Assembly: GCA_050313995.1 (NCBI GenBank)
Contig: JBNPMM010000002.1
Length of the DNA: 64,000 nucleotides
Strand: one strand, 5' to 3'
Source: JAUMWX01 sp023394215
GTDB taxonomy: Bacteria > Bacillota > Clostridia > Tissierellales > Peptoniphilaceae
Shown here: positions 54,132 through 62,822 of the stretch, piece by piece
Layout of the letters: every line of letters starts with the position of its first letter
How positions within the stretch are numbered: position 1 is the first letter of the stretch
Position numbers and translations under genes: made by a program
Notes under the pieces: model-generated
What the model was told of the DNA's origin: nothing
The model's input: only the letters and a program-made list of their open reading frames with translations
The model's database searches: none

Positions 54132-54155
54132 ATATATAACTCAGAAGTTATATAT
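54132..54155. promoter_or_regulatory. Palindromic operator ATATATAACT-N4-AGTTATATAT (copy near sigma-54 promoter)
   Basis: Perfect 10-base arms with a CAGA spacer (plus strand), centred about 47 bases upstream of the -24 element. Arms identical to 50713-50736. Confidence 0.6.
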
Positions 54156-54177
54156 TTAATTTAACAATCTCTTTAAA

Positions 54178-54210
54178 ATTGTATTATATCGCACGATACA
54201 ATAATACAAT
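54178..54210. promoter_or_regulatory. Nested palindrome, candidate upstream activator site
   Basis: Outer arms ATTGTATTAT (54178-54187) and ATAATACAAT (54201-54210) enclose the inner palindrome TATCG-CA-CGATA (54187-54198). It is centred about 97 bases upstream of the -24 box, where enhancer sites of sigma-54 activators usually lie. Confidence 0.55.
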
Positions 54211-54218
54211 TTAATACA

Positions 54219-56168
54219 TTATTTTTTAATATTATATTTATCCATCTTTCTATAAAGTGTTGATCTGGACATATTTAAATCATTAGCGGTTTTACTTAAA
54301 TTATAAGAATTTTTCTTTAATGCCTTTATAATATCGAGCTTTTCAGCATTTTCCATATAAAAAGATGTCGAAAAATCCCCATCACCCCCGCTATATTCGC
54401 CTATATTAAAAACTCTCGAGGAGAATGCCCTCCTTATATGTTCAATATCGGCATTTTCCTGCATCAAAACAGAAAAACGTTCTATTTTATTCTGAAGTTC
54501 TCTTATATTTCCGGGCCAATCATAGTCACTTAAAGACTTCAAAAGATTTTCTAAAACCGGCATCCAACTTTTTGACTTTTTAGGTACGGTTGCCACCAAA
54601 TGCTTTTCAGCTATGAGCAGTATATCCTCCCTTCTGTCCCTCAAAGGAGGAATTTCTATATACAAGACGTTAAGTCTGTAATAAAGATCTATTCTGAAAG
54701 ATCCTTCTCTTACCATCTTTCTCAAGTCCCTATTGGTCGCAACTATTACCCTTGTATCAATAGGTATAAGCCTGTCTCCTCCAACCCTTCTGACCTCCTT
54801 CTCCTGTAGGACACGCAGAAGTTGACTTTGAGTTTCCATTGATAATTCTCCTATTTCATCAAGGAATATAGTCCCACCGTGGGCAAGTTCAAACAAGCCC
54901 TGCTTGCCACCCTTTACCGCTCCGGTAAAGGCGCCTTCTTCATATCCGAAAAGCTCGGCTTCAAGCAGATTTTTCGCTATTGCCGCACAGTTTACGGCCA
55001 CAAACGGTCCCGACTTTCTGATACTTGCATTATGAATGCTTTGGGCAAAAAGCTCTTTTCCGGTTCCGCTTTCTCCGGTCAATAACACGGTAAAATCAGA
55101 ATTTGCATAGGCCCTTCCTATATTTCTCATCTCATTTATCTTATCGGATTCCCCTATAATATCATCAAAATTATATTTAGCCGCAAGTCCTTTTTCATGT
55201 AACTTTATACGAAGTTTCTGCTCCGATTTTCTAAGGGACTGAACATCCTTAAAAGTAGCTACAACACCGCTTATTTTACCGTCAACCTCTATAGGAATCC
55301 TGTTTGTAAGAATTGTAGTTCCATCTATATTCATTACCTGGTCAAATTCACTATGGCCCGACTTCAGGCATTCCACCATCTTCGTATTCTTTATAACCTC
55401 ATCTATGTGCATACCTACAAAAGGTGGCTTAATATGCTCTATCATCTTTTCGGCTACCGGGTTCATAACTTCAATAATCCCTTCATTGTTTATGGCAACA
55501 ACTCCATCATGAGTATGATCGAGTATAAGATTGTATCTTTCAAGTCTAATCGCCATATCCCTCTTGGATTTCTCAGCATCCTTTTTAAGTTTGAGCATCT
55601 GCACAGCCGTTTCAAGAGCTGCCTTAATAGTATTTTCAGCATTTTCTTCAAGTATATAATTAAGCCTGTGACTTTTTGCGTAATATTCGGTAACAGCTCC
55701 GCCTACACCAACCGAGGCTCCGTCTTTTATGGCCTCTCTTACAACCATTAATCCGCTTTCCTCAGAATCAAAAACATAAAATCTCGCATTCAATCCCATG
55801 AGATAAGATGTTGTCTCTATAAATTCCGGCACCCCTTCAAAACAGAAAAAGGCTATAAGCCCCCCTATATCTTTGAGCCTTTCAAACATAGGTATATAAT
55901 CGGAAAGAAGCATCTCAATACCGACAACCTGTATATCAAGTTTTCTTTCTATACGCTGTTTAAATCCCCTTCTTGATACAATAATTTGAGCCCCTCTATC
56001 TATCAGCTCTTCAGCCAGGTTAGGAGCATTCTTGACGGAATCGATAAATATGTCCAAATCTAAGCCCATATCTGAAGCCACTCTCATACTGTTTTCCTTC
56101 AACTCCTTAGTAGGAGCTATCAGACAAATCTCACTTACCCTATCTCCCTTAACTTTATTATCTTTCAT
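54219..56168 (-). CDS. PrpR-type sigma-54-dependent transcriptional activator
   Basis: 649-residue enhancer-binding protein: PrpR N-terminal sensor (about residues 10-185), PAS domain (about 210-320), AAA+ domain (about 340-570) with Walker A GESGTGKE, the sigma-54 contact loop GAFTGA, Walker B GGTIFLDEIGE and arginine-finger region, and a Fis-type helix-turn-helix at the C-terminus (LSKTANDLNMSRSTLYRKM). The ATG at 56168 follows GGGAGATC. It is upstream of, and in the same direction as, the CoA-transferase operon with its -24/-12 promoter, so that operon is the probable target. The sensor domain suggests a carboxylate-derived effector. Confidence 0.93.
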   Translation of the reverse strand: MKDNKVKGDRVSEICLIAPTKELKENSMRVASDMGLDLDIFIDSVKNAPNLAEELIDRGAQIIVSRRGFKQRIERKLDIQVVGIEMLLSDYIPMFERLKDIGGLIAFFCFEGVPEFIETTSYLMGLNARFYVFDSEESGLMVVREAIKDGASVGVGGAVTEYYAKSHRLNYILEENAENTIKAALETAVQMLKLKKDAEKSKRDMAIRLERYNLILDHTHDGVVAINNEGIIEVMNPVAEKMIEHIKPPFVGMHIDEVIKNTKMVECLKSGHSEFDQVMNIDGTTILTNRIPIEVDGKISGVVATFKDVQSLRKSEQKLRIKLHEKGLAAKYNFDDIIGESDKINEMRNIGRAYANSDFTVLLTGESGTGKELFAQSIHNASIRKSGPFVAVNCAAIAKNLLEAELFGYEEGAFTGAVKGGKQGLFELAHGGTIFLDEIGELSMETQSQLLRVLQEKEVRRVGGDRLIPIDTRVIVATNRDLRKMVREGSFRIDLYYRLNVLYIEIPPLRDRREDILLIAEKHLVATVPKKSKSWMPVLENLLKSLSDYDWPGNIRELQNKIERFSVLMQENADIEHIRRAFSSRVFNIGEYSGGDGDFSTSFYMENAEKLDIIKALKKNSYNLSKTANDLNMSRSTLYRKMDKYNIKK

Positions 56169-56236
56169 AAAGATCTCCCAATATCTATAGATCAACCAAA
56201 ACTAAACCTTAAATCAATTCCTTTTCACAAATAAAC

Positions 56237-56680
56237 TCAACCAAGCTTAGCCAACTCCTCAGCAAAATCAATTGTTTCACCTATTCTAAACATGGTACCG
56301 TCGGCAGCACCTATAAGTCTGTCATCCACGTACAGCTTAACTTCGGCAACTATCATCTTTTTTCCCTCTTTTAAGACATTGGCTTTTGCAGTTACCAAAT
56401 CCCCCTTTTTTGCAGAACTCAAGTACCTATAACTTATATCGGACGTAACCGTCTTTTCCCCCAAATACATGCAGGCAGTACCCAATGCCACATCAGCCAT
56501 AGTTACTAAAAGTCCTCCATGTACCGTACCGTTAGAATTCAAAAGACTTTCATCCACCATAGCTGAAATTACCGAATATTGATATCCGGCATCCTTGACA
56601 TGAATACCGTTTTTGGTCATAAATTTATTGGTTTTTTCTCTATATTCAATAGCCTTGGCCATTTGTTCTCTGTTAAGCAT
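56237..56680 (-). CDS. PaaI-family hotdog thioesterase
   Basis: 147-residue hotdog-fold acyl-CoA thioesterase. The conserved LNSNGTVHGGLLVTMADVALG carries the catalytic Asp region; the length fits PaaI/YdiI-like proteins, which act as homotetramers in the cytoplasm. It lies 68 bases ahead of the sigma-54 activator gene with no terminator between, so the two may be co-transcribed. Release of CoA from stalled intermediates of the neighbouring pathway is a plausible role. Confidence 0.88.
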   Translation of the reverse strand: MLNREQMAKAIEYREKTNKFMTKNGIHVKDAGYQYSVISAMVDESLLNSNGTVHGGLLVTMADVALGTACMYLGEKTVTSDISYRYLSSAKKGDLVTAKANVLKEGKKMIVAEVKLYVDDRLIGAADGTMFRIGETIDFAEELAKLG

Positions 56681-56716
56681 ATAGCTCCTCCGTATATTAA
56701 TTAAAAATTTTATAAT

Positions 56717-56736
56717 AAAAAAGAGCCTAAGCTCTT
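56717..56736 (-). terminator. Rho-independent terminator before the thioesterase gene
   Basis: Minus strand AAGAGC-TTAG-GCTCTT followed by a T run; the stem begins inside the last codons/stop region of the Nudix gene. Confidence 0.6.
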
Positions 56737-57253
56737 ATCTACCGTAGGGTCCTTCAAGTTTATTCAAAGAAAAAATAAAATCTATAAAAGCCTTCTTATA
56801 AGGAATGAAAGTTCCCTGCTCCATCATCATAAGAATCCTCGCCTTGCTTGCCCATCTTACTTCTGCAACCTCTTCTTCTTGAAGTTTCAGACTTCTTATA
56901 TTTAAGTCCCTCTTAACCAAATAAATATCATCAAAACCGTTCTTAAACCAGATGGTTGTCACCGGATGCTTGCCCTTGAAGGACATCTTGATGCCCAGTT
57001 CTTCCAAAAGCTCCCTATGTATAGCTTCCTGACTGTCTTCTCCGGATACGGCACTTCCTCCGCAGGACAAATCCCACATATTCGGCCAGCCTCTCTTCTT
57101 TACCTGCCTACGCTGAATCAACATCTGCCCTCTGCTGTTAAAAATGCAGGCGTGAACAACCAGAATATAGGAACCAAGCGGAATCCTCTTGCCCCTTGCA
57201 AGACTCTTACCCACTAATTCTCTCTTACTGTTATATAAATCTCTTATCTCCAT
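56735..57253 (-). CDS. Nudix hydrolase
   Basis: 172-residue Nudix protein with a complete Nudix box: GG, SAVSGEDSQEAIHREL, LEELGI (Gly-x5-Glu-x7-Arg-Glu-x-x-Glu-Glu). Upstream residues GSYILVVHACIFNSRGQML and the WDLSCGG motif place it in the group annotated as isopentenyl-diphosphate isomerase-like Nudix enzymes, whose substrates are mostly unknown diphosphates. The ATG at 57253 follows AAAGAGG. It is third in a row after thiE and a HAD phosphatase gene. Confidence 0.88.
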   Translation of the reverse strand: MEIRDLYNSKRELVGKSLARGKRIPLGSYILVVHACIFNSRGQMLIQRRQVKKRGWPNMWDLSCGGSAVSGEDSQEAIHRELLEELGIKMSFKGKHPVTTIWFKNGFDDIYLVKRDLNIRSLKLQEEEVAEVRWASKARILMMMEQGTFIPYKKAFIDFIFSLNKLEGPYGR

Positions 57254-57336
57254 CAGTTCCTCTTTCCTTATATCCAAAAACTGTATATAATAAAAACTCT
57301 CAGCTTAATTATACAATAAAATCCTTTATATAACAG

Positions 57337-57987
57337 CTAAAACTTAAGATAAAAATCGGACATTTCCTTTATCCTGTCCTGATCTCCCAAACTTGTAGAA
57401 TCATATACACCCACTATCTTAAATCCTGCCCTGTTAGCGGTTTCTATAGCATATAACCCGTCTTCAAAAACAAGGGTTTTTGAAATCTCGGAACCGGCTA
57501 AACTTGCCGCCTCCAAAAATATTTTGGGATTTTCTTTTCCAACGCCCATTTCAGAACTTGTTAAAACGGCACTAAAATAATCCTTAATACCCAACCTTGA
57601 AAGAGCCGCTTCCACTAAATCTTTGTGACCCGATGTAGCTATTATCATAGGAAGACCCAGTACCTTTGCATAATCAAGTATCTCTCGCATATAACCTTTA
57701 AGAGAAATCTCATTTCTATAAAAATTCTCTACCATCGCTATATTGCCGGCCTGTATCTCTCTAATACTTAAAGGAAGATTGTACCTTTCTTTCAAATAGC
57801 TTGCTCCCTGATTTAAGGTCATTGGAAAAAGCTTTGTACCAAGATCTTTCTCAGCTTCTATACCGAGAGATTTTAAATACAGACTTCCAAGATTATTCCA
57901 TATGGGCATGGAATCAAGCAAGGTCCCATCAACATCAAATATCAAAGCCTGGGACTCCTTTACTAAAACCTTTAATCTCTCATTCAT
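57337..57987 (-). CDS. HAD-superfamily phosphatase (beta-phosphoglucomutase-like)
   Basis: 216-residue HAD-IA protein: IFDVDGTLLDSMPIW (nucleophile and acid Asp), a helical cap at residues 25-90, IATSGHKDL (motif II), GKENPKIFLEA (Lys) and VFEDGLYAIE (motif IV). The four-base overlap ATGA with thiE shows translational coupling. A function in thiamine metabolism, such as dephosphorylating an intermediate, is possible but not shown by the sequence. Confidence 0.88.
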   Translation of the reverse strand: MNERLKVLVKESQALIFDVDGTLLDSMPIWNNLGSLYLKSLGIEAEKDLGTKLFPMTLNQGASYLKERYNLPLSIREIQAGNIAMVENFYRNEISLKGYMREILDYAKVLGLPMIIATSGHKDLVEAALSRLGIKDYFSAVLTSSEMGVGKENPKIFLEAASLAGSEISKTLVFEDGLYAIETANRAGFKIVGVYDSTSLGDQDRIKEMSDFYLKF

Positions 57988-58625
57988 CTTACTATCTCTG
58001 AAATCAACTTTTCTCTTAAGGCTGCCGTCGCCTTCTCTATATTGTCTTGGGCAAAAATCGCACTTATGACAGCCACTCCGGCAAGTCCTAAATTTTTTAA
58101 TTGACTCAGGTTATCATAACTTATCCCGCCTATAGCTATTACGGGGATTGATACGGATCTTGTAATATCTCTGACTACATCATGACTTATCTCTTTTGCA
58201 TCCCCCTTTGAGCCCGTCTGAAAAACAGCCCCGACTCCTATATAATCCGCTCCTCGGCTCTCAGCCGCCTTAGCCTGATCTACCGTTTGACAGGAAATAC
58301 CTATTATCTTATCATTACCCAAAATCTTCCTTGCATCCAAAATATCCATATCCTTTTGCCCCAAATGAACTCCGTCAGCCCCTGAAGCCCTTGCAATTTC
58401 AACATTGTCGTTTATTACAAAAGGAACTCCGCAATCACGACAAAGGTCTCCTATTTCTTTAGCTTCATCAAGAAAATCCTCCTTATCAAGCATTTTTTCC
58501 CTAAGCTGAACAAAAGTAACCCCGCCTTTTATAGCTTTTTCGACCTGACTCTTAAGACTTTCTCCCTTCAGCCAAGTCCTATCAGTAACTGCATAAAGTA
58601 ATAAATTCTTTCTATCCAATCCCAT
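57984..58625 (-). CDS. thiE: Thiamine-phosphate synthase
   Basis: 213-residue TIM-barrel enzyme joining HMP diphosphate and thiazole phosphate to thiamine phosphate. Motifs: TFVQLREKMLDK, VINDNVEIARASGADGVHLGQ, GISCQT, IGVGAVFQTGSKGDA and IAIGGI. It completes the salvage pathway whose kinases are encoded at 13757-17085. No TPP riboswitch is visible in front of it. Confidence 0.95.
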   Translation of the reverse strand: MGLDRKNLLLYAVTDRTWLKGESLKSQVEKAIKGGVTFVQLREKMLDKEDFLDEAKEIGDLCRDCGVPFVINDNVEIARASGADGVHLGQKDMDILDARKILGNDKIIGISCQTVDQAKAAESRGADYIGVGAVFQTGSKGDAKEISHDVVRDITRSVSIPVIAIGGISYDNLSQLKNLGLAGVAVISAIFAQDNIEKATAALREKLISEIVR

Positions 58626-58780
58626 AGCATCTCCCCCTAAAATCTATATAAAAGTCTATGCTTATAGATTAATATACAAAATAAAAAATAGCAAAAGTTT
58701 TTCATTCCGGGGAGTCTTAACAATAAGTTTGATAAGTCCAAGAATATTTGATAGACTATCTATTTAACAGGAGATATTTT

Positions 58781-59476
58781 ATGAGAAAAACTATAGAAAA
58801 AACAGCATTTTCAGCCTTTAAGTCTACAATTCCAATAATGGCCGCCTTCATATTTTTAGGACTTACTTATGGCATCTATATGAACAGCAAGGGCTTCTCC
58901 TTCGCATATCCTATGCTTATGAGCCTTACAATATTTTCAGGCGCCATGGAGTTTTTATCAGTAGAAATTTTGAGCGGACATTTTCAACCCCTACAAATAT
59001 TTTTGCTTGCCCTAATGGTAAATTTCAGACATATATTCTACAGCATAGCCATGCTGGATAAATTTAAAGGTATGGGGGCTAAAAAAGCTTTTTTGATATT
59101 CAGTCTTTGTGATGAAACATTCTCCCTTAGCTACGATCCCGAGATAGAACCCGAAGTGGATAAAAACTACTTCATATTTTTTGTATCCCTCTTCAACTAC
59201 CTTTATTGGTTTGTAGGAGCATCCTTCGGCGGTATCTTCGGAAGCCTGATAAATATAAACACCAAGGGTTTGGATTTCGTCCTGACAGCCATGTTTACAA
59301 TCATAGTAATAGAACAAATTCTGAAAGAGAAAGATCACAGCTCTACAATTATAGGAACCCTTTCCTCCATATCCTGTCTTTTAGTTTTCGGACCCGATAA
59401 ATTTATCCTGCCAAGTATGCTTTTAATCATCCTTGGATTTGAAATTCTTAGAAAGCGAGGTAAAATTACCCAATGA
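58781..59476 (+). CDS. azlC: AzlC-family branched-chain amino acid exporter subunit
   Basis: 231-residue membrane protein with the AzlC pattern: AFKSTIPIMAAFIFLGLTYG, FSGAMEFLSVEIL, LALMVNFRHIFYSIAML. AzlC and AzlD form an exporter of branched-chain amino acids and analogues. AGGAG precedes the ATG at 58781. The azlD gene overlaps by 4 bases. Confidence 0.92.
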   Translation: MRKTIEKTAFSAFKSTIPIMAAFIFLGLTYGIYMNSKGFSFAYPMLMSLTIFSGAMEFLSVEILSGHFQPLQIFLLALMVNFRHIFYSIAMLDKFKGMGAKKAFLIFSLCDETFSLSYDPEIEPEVDKNYFIFFVSLFNYLYWFVGASFGGIFGSLININTKGLDFVLTAMFTIIVIEQILKEKDHSSTIIGTLSSISCLLVFGPDKFILPSMLLIILGFEILRKRGKITQ

Positions 59477-59796
59477 CAACTCAAGAAAAAATAATAAGCA
59501 TAGCTATAATAGCCTTCGCTACCATGTTAACCAGGTTTTTACCCTTCCTGCTTTTTAAAAACGATCCTCCGAAATATATCAACTCACTTGGTAAATACCT
59601 ACCTCCGGCAAGCTTTGCAATGATTGCTGTCTATTCGAGCAGGCATATAAATCCTACACAAGTAAACAGCTTTGCGCCCTATCTTATAACCCTAAGCTTC
59701 CTTATAGCCATACACCTTTGGAAAAGAAACAGTCTTTTGTCAATTTCCCTTTCAACCCTCCTTTATATGATTTTGGTACAGGCGGTTTTTGTGTAA
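59473..59796 (+). CDS. azlD: AzlD-family branched-chain amino acid exporter subunit
   Basis: 107-residue, four-helix AzlD protein (MLTRFLPFLLF, YLPPASFAMIAVY). Its ATG overlaps the azlC stop (ATGA), the usual arrangement for this two-component exporter. Confidence 0.92.
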   Translation: MTTQEKIISIAIIAFATMLTRFLPFLLFKNDPPKYINSLGKYLPPASFAMIAVYSSRHINPTQVNSFAPYLITLSFLIAIHLWKRNSLLSISLSTLLYMILVQAVFV

Positions 59797-59906
59797 AAAA
59801 TAAAATCTATACTTCACAATCGATTCCATATTTTCAAAAAGTTAAATCAATACTCATCGTATTATACCCCCAACTTAAACCGCCTTATCGCCTTGTTGAA
59901 TTTGAA

Positions 59907-60293
59907 TTATCTGTGTATTGATAATTCAATGCTGTCCATATATTGACACAGAGAAATATTAAACTTTCGATAATCTACGGTCTTAAATTCTTCATTTACT
60001 TGTGCAACATTCACATTGACTGTACTTGTCTGGTTAAAAAATGTTATCATCAAGGGAACTTTTATAATTTTTGAAATTCCTCTAATTGTCATATTTCTCG
60101 CTTCACCGATCTTTTTAATTTCTTCTTTTGAAGATAAAGCAATCAACTTATCATCTACCAAGATTTCTGTATTATCATAATAATCAAACATAAAATAAAC
60201 CGCTTTGCATATTTGTTCCCAGCCAATAGCATATGTTAAGTTCCATTGCGATAAGACCCAACCCCCATTTTCTTTTGTTGCCAACAATAACAT
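59907..60293 (-). CDS. Hypothetical protein (128 residues)
   Basis: 128 residues, no membrane segment, no signal, aromatic-rich N-terminal half and beta-strand-like C-terminal half. The ATG at 60293 has a strong GGGAGGG site, so it is likely a real gene. I do not recognise a family. It is isolated on the minus strand between azlCD and the FMN oxidase-like gene, and its end overlaps a small hairpin (GAATTATC/GATAATTC at 59904-59927) that may terminate both it and the opposing azlD transcript. Confidence 0.6.
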   Translation of the reverse strand: MLLLATKENGGWVLSQWNLTYAIGWEQICKAVYFMFDYYDNTEILVDDKLIALSSKEEIKKIGEARNMTIRGISKIIKVPLMITFFNQTSTVNVNVAQVNEEFKTVDYRKFNISLCQYMDSIELSIHR

Positions 60294-60387
60294 TTTTCCC
60301 TCCCATATTCTAACAATATCTTCGATTAAATTCGCCGAACTATAGCTTTTCTTTCTTAATATTTATCTATACAATAAGTCCTTTGAT

Positions 60388-60410
60388 CTGAAAGAAAACT
60401 TTACTTTCAG
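60388..60410. repeat. Small hairpin upstream of the hypothetical gene
   Basis: CTGAAAG/CTTTCAG with a 9-base loop. It could be a weak terminator for the FMN protein gene or an operator; no T run follows directly. Confidence 0.3.
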
Positions 60411-60433
60411 GCACATTTAATTATTATAGCGGC

Positions 60434-61450
60434 TTAAAACCTTATTTTATCCCTTGTAATATCCTTTAAGGATCTGCAGGCAGTCATCAGCATTGTCTGC
60501 TTAAGTTCGGAGAGTATCTTTTCCGTATAAAGTTTAATACCCTCTTTTCCACCTCCATGGGCAACTGTTACATAAGGTCTGCCTATAAGCACGGCATCAG
60601 CCCCCAAAGCTAAGGCTTTAAATACATCCGCTCCTGAACGTATACCTCCATCTACGAAGATTTTAAGTCTACTTCCCACAGCCTCCCTAATTTCTGGAAT
60701 CATAGAAAGCGGAGCAGGTGAATCCTCTATAACACGACCGCCATGATTTGAAACAACTATTCCGTAACATCCCGCATCAGCGCACAGTTTAGCAGACTTT
60801 GCAGTCATTATTCCCTTTGGAATAAAAGGAATTTCCAATTCTTTTACTATGTATTCCATTTTTTCCTTGGACATAGGATAAACCGGCAATCCGGCATTTT
60901 TGAGATTTAAATTTCCGCACGAATCAACATCTGAGGAAACAGCCATAATTCCCGCCTCTTTTGCCGCTGAAACCTTAGCCATAAACTTTTCCATCGCCCA
61001 AGGTTTCACGGTAGGCACTCCTATACCGCCCTCATTTTTCAAAATTTCTATTGTCTTATAGTAATCTTCATCACGGATTCCATCCGGTGTAAAGGAAAAA
61101 CCTCCACATTCATTTATGCCCTTTACGGACATCTCTATATATTCGTGCTCTTTCAAATAACCCGTATAATTTAAATTCATACCTCCAAGCGGGGCTATAA
61201 AAAACGGCATATCAAATCTTTTTCCGAATAATTCAATACCGGTATCTATATCCCCTCCCTCATAAGTAACATCCATCAAAATTTTTATATTTTTAAGAAA
61301 ATCCCTGCATACCGTAAAAGAATTTCCCGAGCCTATTCCTCCCAAACCCGGAATTTCCCCCTTGCAGGCGAGACCGTTGCAGTCGGGACATACCCTACAC
61401 TTGGGCATCATGACCTCTCTTGCCTTATCCAAGATTTCTTTATAATTCAT
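60434..61450 (-). CDS. FMN-dependent alpha-hydroxy-acid dehydrogenase-family protein with N-terminal Cys cluster
   Basis: 338-residue TIM-barrel flavoprotein of the lactate/glycolate oxidase family. FMN and catalytic features: FFIAPLGGMN, SNHGGRVIEDSP (active-site His and Arg), IFVDGGIRSGADVFKAL and GADAVLIGRP. It has four cysteines at residues 18-29 (CRVCPDCNGLAC), not usual in classical members; they could bind a metal or iron-sulfur centre. The ATG at 61450 follows GGGAGAA, partly within the preceding gene's stop. Substrate unknown. Confidence 0.87.
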   Translation of the reverse strand: MNYKEILDKAREVMMPKCRVCPDCNGLACKGEIPGLGGIGSGNSFTVCRDFLKNIKILMDVTYEGGDIDTGIELFGKRFDMPFFIAPLGGMNLNYTGYLKEHEYIEMSVKGINECGGFSFTPDGIRDEDYYKTIEILKNEGGIGVPTVKPWAMEKFMAKVSAAKEAGIMAVSSDVDSCGNLNLKNAGLPVYPMSKEKMEYIVKELEIPFIPKGIMTAKSAKLCADAGCYGIVVSNHGGRVIEDSPAPLSMIPEIREAVGSRLKIFVDGGIRSGADVFKALALGADAVLIGRPYVTVAHGGGKEGIKLYTEKILSELKQTMLMTACRSLKDITRDKIRF

Positions 61451-61461
61451 ATTTTCTCCCA

Positions 61462-62748
61462 TTATTCTATAATTTCATATACAAGGGCCGGCTTTTTAAC
61501 TTTTATATCAGTGATTTCGTAAGCATCAAGCAAAAGCTCCTTAGCCCTATCTTCATCTTTTCCCCTACTATACATATATGCTATAGGTATATCCGGACTT
61601 ACATAGTCCCCTACCTTTGCACATATCTCAATCCCGACGGAATAATCAATTTTATCTTCCTTACTCGCCCTACCGGCTCCGAGAAGCATTGCAGCCGTAC
61701 CTAATTCTTCCGCCTTTATCCTCTTTACATATCCTGTTTTTGCCGTATAAACAGGTATTCTATCCTCAGCTATATCAAGCTTGTACTCTCTGCTTGCCCC
61801 TTGAGCCTCTATAAGCTGATAAAACTTTTCCAAGGCCTTTCCACTTTCCAAAACTTCTTCAAGCATTTCTCTTGCCTGCTCTTTTGTTTGAGCATAGCCT
61901 CCGAAATATAGCATATATTCCCCAATTTGAAGACTTAATTCAACAAGGTCTTCAGGTCCTTTTCCCTTAAGAGAATCTATCACTTCTTCTACTTCAAGAC
62001 AGTTCCCTATCTTGTAGCCGAGAGGTTCATCCATATTTGTAAGAAGGGCTACCGTTTTTCGATTCAAATTATTGCCTATTTTAACCATTTCTCCGGCAAG
62101 TCTTCTGGCATCTTCTACGGTTTTCATAAACGCTCCGTCTCCCACCTTGACGTCAAGAACAATCACATCCGTCCCCGCCGCTATTTTTTTAGACATAATG
62201 GATGAAGCTATAAGTGGGATTGACTCTACGGTACCCGTAACATCTCTCAAAGCGTAAAGAATCTTATCTGCAGGCGTTATGTTACCGCTTTGGCCTATAA
62301 GGGCTATATTTATATCATTAACCTGTTTTATAAAATCCTCCCTTGGTATATTTATTTTATAATCAGGATAGGATTCAAGTTTGTCTATGGTTCCTCCGGT
62401 ATGTCCAAGCCCTCTTCCGCTCATCTTGGCAACCTTAGCACCGGCAGCTGCAACAAGTGGTCCCACAATAAGAGTAGTCTTGTCTCCCACACCTCCTGTA
62501 GAATGCTTATCAACCGTCTTTCCTTCTATACTTGAAAGATCTATCAACTCTCCGGAATTTACCATGGCCATAGTAAGGTTGGTTGTTTCTTCAGATGTCA
62601 TTCCCTCGAAATAAATCGCCATCAGCAAGGCACTCGCTTGATAGTCTTTTATACTCCCTTCGGTAATCCCCTTTATAAAAAAATCTATTTCTTCCTTACT
62701 AAGCTCATAACCATCTCTTTTTTTGATTATAATATCCACTATTCTCAT
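61462..62748 (-). CDS. pdp: Pyrimidine-nucleoside phosphorylase
   Basis: 428-residue phosphorylase splitting thymidine, uridine or deoxyuridine with phosphate. The signature DKHSTGGVGDKTTLIVGPLV holds phosphate-binding residues; GRGLGHTGGTIDKLES follows; the C-terminal domain is typical of PyNP/DeoA. The ATG at 62748 follows AAGGAGG; a longer frame upstream lacks a site. Nucleoside salvage or use as carbon source is likely. The FMN-protein gene follows directly. Confidence 0.93.
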   Translation of the reverse strand: MRIVDIIIKKRDGYELSKEEIDFFIKGITEGSIKDYQASALLMAIYFEGMTSEETTNLTMAMVNSGELIDLSSIEGKTVDKHSTGGVGDKTTLIVGPLVAAAGAKVAKMSGRGLGHTGGTIDKLESYPDYKINIPREDFIKQVNDINIALIGQSGNITPADKILYALRDVTGTVESIPLIASSIMSKKIAAGTDVIVLDVKVGDGAFMKTVEDARRLAGEMVKIGNNLNRKTVALLTNMDEPLGYKIGNCLEVEEVIDSLKGKGPEDLVELSLQIGEYMLYFGGYAQTKEQAREMLEEVLESGKALEKFYQLIEAQGASREYKLDIAEDRIPVYTAKTGYVKRIKAEELGTAAMLLGAGRASKEDKIDYSVGIEICAKVGDYVSPDIPIAYMYSRGKDEDRAKELLLDAYEITDIKVKKPALVYEIIE

Positions 62749-62786
62749 TTTAAGCCTCCTTATAATCTTAAAAAACAATAGGTCGC

Positions 62787-62819
62787 AAATAGCCCTGTTG
62801 ATATGCAGGGCTATTTTTT
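62787..62819. terminator. Rho-independent terminator between GATase-like and pdp genes
   Basis: Stem AAATAGCCCTG/CAGGGCTATTT with an 8-base loop. On the minus strand it follows the GATase-like stop by a few bases with a short T stretch; the stronger T run is on the plus strand. Confidence 0.6.
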
Positions 62820-62822
62820 CAA

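Noticed and set aside
58626..58780. Search for a second TPP riboswitch before thiE or a leader element before azlC
   Set aside because: Neither the CTGAGA nor the ACCTGATT-type signature is present in this intergenic stretch.
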